From NCBI GenBank assembly GCA_964036665.1, contig OZ038526.1, positions 6,324,001 through 6,388,000 of the forward strand: DNA of 64,000 bases, given 5' to 3'. The stretch's first letter is position 1; each line of letters opens with the position of its first letter. This document shows, one piece after another, positions 36,301-48,300 of the stretch. The notes beneath the pieces are model-generated. The model saw only the letters and a program-made list of their open reading frames with translations. It did no database searches and had not been told where the DNA came from. Origin of the DNA: Gordius sp. MW1. Its lineage: Eukaryota; Nematomorpha; Gordioida; Gordea; Gordiidae. The translations under genes and the position numbers were made by a program.

Positions 36301-39300
36301 TCATGAAAAACGTTTTTTTTTTGTTTTTATGCAAAACTAAATTTTTGTGCATACTCGTTGAGGTGCGTTAAGGTTATTTGGCGCATTCCTTTGTCGTTTT
36401 ACTCAGATAGTAGTAGTAGTAGTAGTATCATCCACTTATTTGGGGGGGGGGCACTTTGCTTGACCTTGAAAATAGTTTTGATTTATGAGGTGTTAAGACG
36501 TAGACTTTCTGCTCCGAAAAACGGTCCTTTCTCAAAATTATTTGGGCCCGAGGAGGGACACCCCCTCTCCCCTCCTCTCCCTCCAACTAAGGTGTCAATC
36601 GTGCCACAGCGCGACAATTGAAATGAAGGCGACAATTTTCGTTTTCATCTTTGAATTTGTCCATACGTTGTTGTGTATGTGTTCCCATTAACATTGGTTT
36701 TAACAATTGGTCTAATAGCTTCAAAGTTTAATCTATAGAGAGAGAATGTATAAAATTGTATTACGGCAGGCAACCTTAAAAAGAATTTTTAAAAGGATCG
36801 TTTTGGCAGGTTTTTTTAAGTATTTTTTTTTCAGTCAGATCAAATGATTTCTTTTCTTTCGCCATAAACGCTCAGTTTTTTTTCTTCCAATCATCCATAT
36901 TCTCCCGATGAAAATTTTCGATTTCAGACGCGAATTCCATGACAAAAAGTTAAATTTGTCGGAGTCAAAAATTTATTACCTATAAATAACGGTACTGGCC
37001 CTTAAATTTCGATAAACAAATAAATTTATTTAGATTATAAAATGAGATTTTATAACGAGAAAGTGAATTTAAAAGGGTCCCCCTCGTAAGAAATTGTTAC
37101 AGGTGAGCGACCCTCCTGCACGAGAGGGTATACTAATTTTGGCATTTTAGTTGAATTAGCTTTTCTCGCAATTTACAGCAGCTATCGTATAAGTTTTAAT
37201 CACGAACTTTCAACTTCCTTTCCCCGTTTAGCCACAAAAAATCTTAATTACCACAAGCCTTGTTTTACACATTGAATTTGAAATATCGAATTTTCAATTT
37301 AGGTTTCAAGAGACTTTTATATATTACAGCACATTATATTGTCCATGGGCGTAGCCAGCATCGGGATTAGAGAGGGGAAAAATGATCATTTTTAAAATTT
37401 TAGCCATAATTTTAATAAATTTAACCAAATTTTTGGATTTAGAGGGGGGGCAGCCGTCTCTCTCTGCCCCCCCCCCTGGCCGCGCCCATGATGTTATTAT
37501 TGTGGTGGGTCGGCCGATTGAGGTGCGGGTTATGTGTTTTTCATAGAAACTCCAACTTGAATTTCTTTAATTTTTAAGAATATCTGAGGAATTGTGCATT
37601 TAATGGCCTCCAAATTTTAAAATTATTGCCCGGTAACAAGGTATACCCTTATTTTTTGTGTTTTATTTTTGTATGTTTATATAAAGTTTTAGTAAAAACG
37701 GTTGGGTTCTCTTTGGTCGGGGTTTGGTTTTAGTCGACTAAACATTAGCAGACCATAAGATATTTTGGTCTATTTTTCCTAGTAGACCACTAGGTTGAGT
37801 CTAAATTTGAAAAATAGACCAGAATCGACCGTTAGTATTAGTCAACTCACAGGTCGACCAAACAGAACCCAGCCGTTTTTGCAATACTAATATGTTATGT
37901 GGTATTCGTTAACAAAAGTTTTTTGGGACACTATCCAAAAATACGAATGTCATAATGGATATTTTTGTGAATTTAATTGGGAAAATTAGTTAAATCTGCG
38001 TTCGTTTAAACACGGGTTTGACGTTAAATTTTTCCCTACGCCTCTAAATATCTTTTGAGCTCTGTCATTCATGCATCTAAGCTCTGATTTATCGTATTTT
38101 TCGCTCCTAAACTCGAAGCAGAGTTAACGTAATCTTAACAAGATGATACCTCATTAAAATGAGAGAGAGAGAGAGGGAGAGCAAATTAGTTAGTTTTTTT
38201 TCTATTTCTAGATAATTTGCTAACTTTGCCTACTACTAATTTGATTTTTATCTCGAACCAAGCCGTTTTTATTCAAGGATTAGGCCTTGGGTCGTTGAAT
38301 TTGGTAGGAAAGTCGTTTAACCTCAAGATAAGCAGCATCCTGCCCATAATAAGGTCTAGAAAATGGAACGTATTTATAATTTTTATGTTGAAGACAGTAG
38401 CCTTGACATAGACTTTGACAGATTTGGAGCTTTCCAAAGCCTTCTGTTGTCCTTAATTAGGTTATAAAAGCATCGCGTCGTTGAGACAATATTTCGTTAA
38501 ACGTGCGCTTTCACCTCATTCTAGATGTCAAAGTGGTGGGTTATTTTAGCGTTAAATGATGAACACTTGTTACATTTGATCTCGCTCCATCAGATCAATC
38601 TAGATGCTTGGCCCTATATCTAAATACTTGTGATTAAATTGGCGAAATTAGGTTGATTTAATATTGAATGCAATTTAAGCTTAAAAAATACCAATAAATT
38701 TTACTTGCCATGGGTGCACTAACTTTGATTCGTAACATTTTTCGGGATAATTTTATGTATAATAAATGTCGTTGCATTTAACGGTCTTGTAAAAATGGTT
38801 GGGTTTTGTTTGGTCAACCTTTGGTTTTAGTCGTTTATGCGACTACAGACCAAAAAACCTATGGTCTGTTTATGTTTAGTCGACCATAACCAAACGCCGG
38901 CCAAACAAAACCGAGTCGTTGTTGATACACTACATTTACAGTGATGTATTGTAGTAACTCTATATAATTACACTTCATTACACTAATCAACAATTGGGAA
39001 ACGGTTACCATATTCTTATAAAGCTTTTTATGCTGAACACTAATGTGTTTTTCGTTTTTTTAATATACGTCAGGTTTTTGCAAAATTAGGCGTTTTTGCC
39101 GCTTTCAAAGCGTTTACATACCGTGCAAAAACAAATCGATCGATTTAAAAAACCATAAATTGCATAGCAATTAATAAAAAATCAAAGTTGTAAACCCAGC
39201 TAAGGCCCAAACTTAAAAAAGCCTTTGTGCTACCTTTACTTTTTGATTTATATCAAAAATATTCACTTAGTCTCCATATATTTTATATTGCAAAATGGTT

Positions 39301-42300
39301 AAAATATAAATAACGCGCGCCCTCTTATGCCCCAATTTTTTCTGCCCAATTAGAAATATTGACCGGCAAACTGTTTGCAGATTTTGGCCGAGTTTTTCGC
39401 GCTGAACGCGAACACATTTTTAGATTTTTTCCTTTACGTCAAGTTTTTGAAATATTTGCGGTCAAAGTTAGTAAACTGGGATTTTAACGTTTTTAAAATG
39501 AATAACTTGCAAATTATCGGACATATTTTAATTTCATAAATTTGATTTATAAATGAAGGGGAGAGGAATGAATCCATTAAATCCTTGGTAATATGCTCGA
39601 TAAAAACGTTGGTTCCATTAATAGAAGGCTAATTCAACTCCGAGAAAATAAGTTTATATATGAACCCTTTTCTGCTCAGTTTTGTAAAGTTCTGATATTA
39701 CCATGATATTACTCAAGGCTAAAGGTGATGATTTTTAAGGATTTGAGGGAAAATTTGTAATTTCCTTCAACTTTTGAGAGTTTTTTGACAGCTTTTTGAG
39801 AATCGGGATCGATTTACTGGTCATACGAATGGAAATGCATGTTAAATAAAACTATTTGCAGGTTTAATAAAGATGATATATATGAAATTTGATCGATTAT
39901 AAGTATTAATTGCTATGCAATTTATGGGCTCGCTTTGGGTTGTCCCTCCGTCCTGTCCTGTCCAACTTATAATTTTTCAATAATTGCCGTGGAAACTTAT
40001 ACGGGTTTTTAATGGCTGTGGACTTACGTATTCTGCTTCGCAAATAGACTAGCTAATGAATGACCATTGGTTGGCTTTAATTTTTCCGACCTCGCCCAAA
40101 TTCCATAATTGTTTTTGTCCCCGACTGATTGCCTTTATTAATGAATTTCTTTGAGCAACTTGTCGTTGCTATATCGGATATTTGCGAAACTGGATAAATG
40201 ATTCTTTGCAAATTTATGCTGACCGTTGCTTACATCTACTTTATCTGACCCCGGCCTAATATGATATTTGGTTCGACTAAAAGTTAATTTTCTACTATTA
40301 ATTGCTAAATGCAATTTATGGGCTCGTTTTTGGTTGTCCGTCCTGTCATGTCTAACATCTATTTTTTTAATAATTGTTGCCCGAACTTATCCGGGTTTAT
40401 AATGGCTGTTGACTTATCCTTTTGTAAAAGATTTTTATTTCGCTTTCGTATACAAAATAGCTAATGACCGCTGGCTGGCCTAAATTTTTTCGACCTTGAT
40501 TTCATTTATATATATAGATTTTTTTTTGGTAACTTGTCAAGGTAGTTGCTTTATAACGGATAATGGCGGAACCGACTAAATAATTCCCTGCAAATTAACG
40601 ATGACCGTTGCTTACTTCCACTTTGTCTGACGCCGCCCCGAAGCCAAAATCCTTTGTCTACTATTTAATATTTTTACTTTATTTCCATTCTTATACGTCT
40701 CTTAATAAATTACTTTTTAATGAAAATTTAAGGCCTTAATTTAATTAACATTACTTCTCATTTGCACTTTAATATTGGCTTTATTAACTCAACTTGTCCA
40801 GTTTTTATTGCAGTCGACTTCAACGAAGCTTCGGAACAAAGACTTTAAACCCCTATTTCAATTTGAAGATTTTTAAATTAATCTTTACAAAATGAATTAT
40901 GTTTTTAGCTGTTGTAACTTTTTAATTTTTTTATCTTTAAGTTTGTAATAGGATTAACCAAAGAATAAAGGCATCTGCCTATACATGTAGGCATATAGCG
41001 ATTTATTTAATTTAAAAATTTTGGTCTTTCTAAAAAATACCATAAATTAGAAGTTAGACACGCGGAAATCAAAGTTGGCGTTTTTGCCTTGTGGCCCCGG
41101 CCTCCCCATTTAAAATTCGATTTATTGCCCAGTGTGTCATGGCCGCGGAACAAGAAAGTTTTGCGATTATTGATTTCCCCTGATGTGATTTGAGGGCAGG
41201 GCGAATACGTGACAGACTAAGACTAAAATCAATCGCTTTATGTGAAAATGCCGATTAAAACGGATATATAACTCTGACAAATGGTCGTGAATGTATCGTG
41301 ATTTTTATATAAACCGAATAAGTTGTGTTTCGTATATTATGGTAATAATTTAAAAAAGAAACCTAAAAATGAACTGCTAGGTGTCGCGGGATATGCTTTT
41401 GTAAAACTTTCAATTTTAATAAAAGAAAGAAATCCCATACAATTCCAAGGCTTGCCTGTTGCGAATGTTGTAAAAACGGCTTGGCTTTGTTGGCCAACCA
41501 CCTTTGGTTTTAGTTGACTTAACATAATTAGACCAAAGGCAATGATGATTGTGTAACAAATTTATATTAGTAAACAATACATATAACTGTGTTTTAATTA
41601 ATCCATAACCCGATGATAGCCTTTGATTGGTCTGTTTGAGTTAGGTCAAAGGTCGACCAAACGAAACTCAGCCATTTTTACAAACCAATGCCTGCTCATT
41701 AATCCAATATATCTAGCAAAGTAATTTTGTAGGATTAAAAAAAATACCATAAATTGCATAGCAACTAATATTTTCTAAGATTTTGATTTAGTTATGGGAA
41801 AGGGGGAAGTAAGCCAAAATTTTTAACATTTTTTTCGGATACCGATTTGCTTACAAAGTTTGTTTTGAGACAATTTAAAATTTACGTTTTTAATATCATT
41901 AAAAATGTTAAAATCAGTGTCTATGAAATTTAAAAAAAACTCCACAACAACGGTTATTACAATTATTTTAATATTGTTATATGGTAAAGGGGTAATAATC
42001 TTATAAATTTTGAAATTTTTTACGATATGTGTGAGCTTGAATAGGCTTACCAAGCTTGTTTTGGGGCAGTTTGAAATTTATGTTTTTAATATTATTAAAA
42101 ATGTTATGTCTTTGAAATTTGCTTTAGGATGACAATGGTTATTACAAACAAGGCGGTGGGGACGCGTACGTGTTTAGACGGCAGCACACTTCCAAAGATC
42201 ACATGGGAGGATCTTCGGGCCCGCAATCGGGGGAAAAGGAGCGCGGAATATCTCAAGGCCCAAAATTTGGTTGGATAAAAGGAGTTTTGGTAGGATTTTC

Positions 42301-45300
42301 TAACATTTTTGAAATTACTTTTAAGATTTAAATGGGGAAAACGTTAAAAATGACTGGAAAAGTTATTATAGTTTCGTTATTTAGGCGACATAGACAAATT
42401 TAGTATATATATATTAGACATTTTACTTAGAGTTTTTTATAGCTTTAATCGTGTGTAAATGTCTGAAGTTGTCGTAGTTTTAATGCTATTCGATTATCGA
42501 TCTCGGAAGATATGAAAAGCTCTTAAACTTACGTTTTCAATTTTAAAGTAGTTCTGTCAACGCGACTCTTCAAATTTCGTTTTTATACTTAAGATTCACC
42601 GGTAATATTTTAAAAGTGATGTGATTGATTATGAATCGCGACATTATGTGTCAATAGGTCCGACATTATATATAAGATTGCCAAAATATTTGTTTAACCA
42701 CAAACTCCCCCCTCCTCACCATATATATTCTAATGAGCGACAAACCTTTTCTAGGCGTGTCGCATAAATTTTAAAACTTCTTCTTTTATCATACGAATTT
42801 ACTTCCGGGTCCGTCCCCTTCCCCCTTGGTGACACTTTTAATGTCGCGTTTGTCACCTTTTTAGATTTTGTATTTTGTCACCGTGTGACGTCTTAATTGA
42901 AATTTTTCTACCTTTTATCAAAGGTACGCTGCCTACTCAACATATGGGGTGTCATGTTGTTCCTCCGGCTCTCCTGGGTAGTGGGTCAATCTGGAATCGG
43001 TAATTTTCTCGTTTTATTTAACTTTGCTTTTAAGCTTAGTTAAGTTTGAAACGGATACGCCTGATAAACTTAATTAGGATTAACTTTTTTTAAATTAACT
43101 TGATTTATAATGTCGTAGAAGTTTATTATTAGTTACAAAAGACATATTTTTATGTGAATATCAGGTATTGTTATGTTGTTTATCTTCTATCTATGACAAA
43201 CTAGGCGTATCAAAAGATCAGAAAATCACTTTGTATTTGTCTCTTCGTGTTTGGGTAAAAGTGAGATTTGAAATATTTTAATGGTGTTTGTTTTATGTTG
43301 GTAAAGGTTTAGCAACGGTTATCGTGCTTCTCTCGGTGACGGTCACTACGATCAGTTCTATGTCCATGTCCGCCATCTGCACCAACGGAGACGTCAAAGG
43401 AGGTTTTCATGACAAATATACCACAACCATTTCTGCTACTTTCAATTTGTCGCGTTTTTGCAAAAACATTTTCACTAGTTTTAAGCGAAATCTTGAAAGA
43501 AGTAGCTAACAAATGGTGTCATTGATAACGTATCCTCACTCATGCCAATGATGGATGAGCTCTGTCAGAAATTTGAATTAGAGGAGGCTATATAATTATT
43601 ATCAATTTATATATAATTTTAACCATAATTAAGCTAGATTCATTGGACTTGGTGGGGGGGGGGGGCGACTGGTTAAAATTGCCCCAAGTTAGGCCGTCGA
43701 TTTGTGTATTGCTTGATTTTTAACCTTTTACTTATTATGACTTCTTGAATTTGTTTGTCAAGCGACTTTACCATTGGAACGATTGTTAACACTATATATT
43801 CCTCATTCACACTAAAAACTTGGTGCAGTCGCTTGTTAAAAGTTTGAATCCTCCTATATTACACTTAAACCTAAACTTTTGTCACGCACTTTTGGTCAAT
43901 CGATGATAATTGATTTGATGTAAAAACTCTCAAATCCGATTACAATTTCTTTCTCTAATAACAAATCAAAATTTAATTAAAAACTCGGGCCTTCGGCCCT
44001 CGTGGGAAGGGGGAGAAGGGAAGGGGAGTAGGGGAAGGGAAGAGGGGAAGGGGGAACTCTTCTATACTCCGTATAAACGTAGCATATTTGCTATGCAATT
44101 TATGGGCGAGAAAGGTGGGAAGGGGCGAGAATGCCTATAGGGGGTATTAGATGCAAAATAATTAGTTAATTAGTTATAGGCCCTTGTAGGGGAGGACATA
44201 GGGTAATTATCAATGTTAACCAATTCAAAAACGAAAAAAAATTTCGATTTATTTGGCCAATGGTCATTTTTTTATTGGTCAGTAGCCAGCGGACGGTCAA
44301 AAATTCATATTATCATTGGTATTAACATGAACAAATATTAATTTAATTTAAAAAAATTAAAAAAAAAAATTTGTCCCCTCCCTGACTTGAACCCCACACC
44401 TCCAGTTCACAAGCCTGCGCTATAACCACTATACCATGCTGGCTTTAAAATAGTAGAAGTTATTATGTTATTTATATAGATGATGAAATAATAAAGTTGT
44501 GTTTTATGTTTAGAAAATAAATATATTTCGTCGGTCAGTAGCCAGCGGACGGTCAAAAAGTCATATTATCAATGGTATTAACAAAAACAAAATATTAATT
44601 TAATGTAAAAAAAAAATTAAAAAAAAAGTTTTTTTTAGTTTTAAAAAAGGGCTAAATTCTTAAACTACCAGCCCGATTCGCTCGAAACTTTACCCGTAGG
44701 TGCCCAGGGCGGCCGGGGGTAAAATAACCTTTTCAGATTCCTAAAATACCTTTTCATTTTAAAAATATCGGACATTTCCCTGCCACACGCGGTGTAATAT
44801 CTATGACACGTAGAAAAATTTTACTAATTATATAAACTTACGCGCGCCATCTAATAAAGTACAATTCGTGTTTGAGTTTAATAGTAGATTCAATTTAATT
44901 AGAAATAACGGGCTATGCTTATACCTTTGAAGGAGGTTTCGAATTTTGTGTTAGTTTCTATCGATATATTTTATCGTAAATTAGAATCTAATACCTATAT
45001 TATTTTTTTAAATATTACTTTTTAGGTTTTCTATGAAATCACAATCTAATTAAATGAAATATATTAACCCAATAAAAAAATATATATGCATTTATAAGGT
45101 TAAAAATATATATTACATAGTTGGCTGTCTGTTAGACCATCTATAATAAATTTTTAGGTTATATATAAAATTTGGCCAATGGTCATTTTTTTTCATTGGT
45201 AAGCAGCCAGGACACGGTAAAAGTGGTTATAAATTCATAAGTCAAAAAAAAACGAAAAAAAAAATTTTCGAATCACATTTTGGCCAATGGTCATTTTTTC

Positions 45301-48300
45301 CATCGGTCAGGAGCCAGCGGACGGCCAAAAAGTCATAATAGCAATGGTAGTAACAGGAACAATCATAATAGTCAAAAAAAACGAAAAAATAAACTCGGAT
45401 TCACATTTTGGCCAATGGTCATTTTTTTCCATTGGTCAGCAGCCAGCACACGGTAAAAGTGGATATAAATTCACAAGAGTAAAAAAAACGAAAAAAAAAT
45501 TTTCGAATCACATTTTGGCCAATGGTCATTTTTTTCCATTGGTCAGCAGCCAGCGGACGGCCAAAAAGTCATAATAGCAATGGTAGGAACAGGAACAATC
45601 ATAATAGTCAAAAAAAACGAAAAAAATAATTTCGATTCACATTTTGGCCAATGGTCATTTTTTTCCATCGGTCAGGAGCCAGCGGACGGCCAAAAAGTCA
45701 TAATAGCAATGGTAGTAACAGGAACAATCATAATAGTCAAAAAAAAAACGAAAAAATAAACTCGGATTCACATTTTGGCCAATGGTCATTTTTTTCATTG
45801 GTCAGCAGCCAACGGACGGCCAAAAAGTCTTATTATCAATGATAGTAACAAGAACAATCATAAAAGTCAAAAAAAACTCCGGGATTCTAACCCAAAAACT
45901 AGTTAAATTGCATAGCAATTAAAAGTAAACAACTTTTATTTATGTTTATTATATAACATTGGTCAGCAGCCAGCGGACGGCCAAAAAGTCATAATAGCAA
46001 TGGTAGAAACAGGAACAATCATAATAGTCAAAAAAAACGAAAAAAATCATTTCGATTCACATTTTGGCCAATGGTCATTTTTTTCATTGGTCAGCAGCCA
46101 GCGGACGGCCAAAAATTCTTATTATCAATGATAGTAACAAGAACAATCATAAGAGTCAAAAAAAACTCCGGGATTCCAACCCCAAAACTAGTTAAATTGC
46201 ATAGCAATTAAAAAGTAAACAACTTTTATTTATGTTTATTTATAACTAGTTAAATTGCATAGCATTAAAAGTAAACAACTTTTATCTATATTAATTGCTA
46301 TGCAATTTATGGGATCGTTTTTTGGTGTCCGTCCGTCGTCCGTCGTCCGTCGTCCGTCGTCCGTTACCCTCCCTATCTATTTGCATTGGGTATATTAGGT
46401 TATCGCTTTTTTTAACTTAATGGATGAGAAAGAGGTGCCCCACCCCTCATCTCTATCTCCCTCGCTGTGTTATTTTTTGAATTAATGCATAAGAGGTGCC
46501 CCACCCCTCATCTCTATCTCTCTCGGTGTGTTATATATAAGATTTGTTAAATTATCTATTATATAATAAACATAAATAAAAGTTGTTTACTTTTAATTGC
46601 TATGCAATTTAACTAGTTATATAATAAACATAAATAAAAGTTGTTTACTTTTAATTGCTATGCAATTTAACTAGTTTTGGTTATATAATAAATATAGATA
46701 AAAGTTGTTTACTTTTAATGCTATGCAATTTAACTAGTTATAAATAAACATAAATAAAAGTTGTTTACTTTTTAATTGCTATGCAATTTAACTAGTTTTG
46801 GGGTTGGAATCCCGGAGTTTTTTTTGACTCTTATGATTGTTCTTGTTACTATCATTGATAATAAGAATTTTTGGCCGTCCGCTGGCTGCTGACCAATGAA
46901 AAAAATGACCATTGGCCAAAATGTGAATCGAAATGATTTTTTTCGTTTTTTTTGACTATTATGATTGTTCCTGTTTCTACCATTGCTATTATGACTTTTT
47001 GGCCGTCCGCTGGCTGCTGACCAATGTTATATAATAAACATAAATAAAAGTTGTTTACTTTTAATTGCTATGCAATTTAACTAGTTTTTGGGTTAGAATC
47101 CCGGAGTTTTTTTTGACTTTTATGATTGTTCTTGTTACTATCATTGATAATAAGACTTTTTGGCCGTCCGTTGGCTGCTGACCAATGAAAAAAATGACCA
47201 TTGGCCAAAATGTGAATCCGAGTTTATTTTTTCGTTTTTTTTTTGACTATTATGATTGTTCCTGTTACTACCATTGCTATTATGACTTTTTGGCCGTCCG
47301 CTGGCTCCTGACCGATGGAAAAAAATGACCATTGGCCAAAATGTGAATCGAAATTATTTTTTTCGTTTTTTTTGACTATTATGATTGTTCCTGTTCCTAC
47401 CATTGCTATTATGACTTTTTGGCCGTCCGCTGGCTGCTGACCAATGGAAAAAAATGACCATTGGCCAAAATGTGATTCGAAAATTTTTTTTTCGTTTTTT
47501 TTACTCTTGTGAATTTACATCCACTTTTACCGTGTCCTGGCTGCTGACCAATGGAAAAAAATGACCATTGGCCAAAATGTGAATCCGAGTTTATTTTTTC
47601 GTTTTTTTTGACTATTATGATTGTTCCTGTTACTACCATTGCTATTATGACTTTTTGGCCGTCCGCTGGCTCCTTACCGATGGAAAAAATGACCATTGGC
47701 CAAAATGTGATTCGAAAATTTTTTTTTTCGTTTTTTTTTTGACTTATGAATTTATAACCACTTTTACCGTGTCCTGGCTGCTTACCAATGAAAAAAAATG
47801 ACCATTGGCCAAATTTTATATATAACCTAAAAATTTATTATAGATGGTCTAACAGACAGCCAACTATGTAATATATATTTTTAACCTTATAAATGCATAT
47901 ATATTTTTTTATTGGGTTAATATATTTCATTTAATTAGATTGTGATTTCATAGAAAACCTAAAAAGTAATATTTAAAAAAATAATATAGGTATTAGATTC
48001 TAATTTACGATAAAATATATCGATAGAAACTAACACAAAATTCGAAACCTCCTTCAAAGGTATAAGCATAGCCCGTTATTTCTAATTAAATTGAATCTAC
48101 TATTAAACTCAAACACGAATTGTACTTTATTAGATGGCGCGCGTAAGTTTATATAATTAGTAAAATTTTTCTACGTGTCATAGATATTACACCGCGTGTG
48201 GCAGGGAAATGTCCGATATTTTTAAAATGAAAAGGTATTTTAGGAATCTGAAAAGGTTATTTTACCCCCGGCCGCCCTGGGCACCTACGGGTAAAGTTTC

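Larger units (their letters stand above)
27397..42127. other. NKCC intron 1 (14.7 kb), repeat-filled
   Basis: It joins phase-0 exon 1 to phase-0 exon 2. Contents: hAT-like MITEs (families A, C and a TTAGGG-ended one), the composite minisatellite repeat (29697-31472), a short LTR element (33615-35663), hairpin-module copies (39900-40680), and otherwise AT-rich DNA with G/C runs. No additional coding exon is needed by phase or by family alignment. A small lineage-specific phase-0 exon cannot be excluded. Confidence 0.75.

Noticed and set aside
36358..36621. 87-codon ORF with a Ser run
   Set aside because: Driven by a short AGT microsatellite and a G-run. No splice context or family motif.
44373..44443. 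Functional tRNA gene
   Set aside because: The acceptor ends do not pair and the anticodon and T stems are poor. Kept only as a tRNA-like relic.
45287..45842. ORFs reading [17 protein letters not shown] repeats (also at 30505-31191, 47141-47742 and 62295-63144)
   Set aside because: They are translations of the CCAATGG minisatellite in several frames and on both strands. Conservation follows the DNA repeat, not the protein.
45170..46155. Regularly spaced repeats resembling a CRISPR array
   Set aside because: Units are about 120-140 bp with no unique spacers, in a eukaryotic intron, and present as inverted copies. It is a minisatellite.
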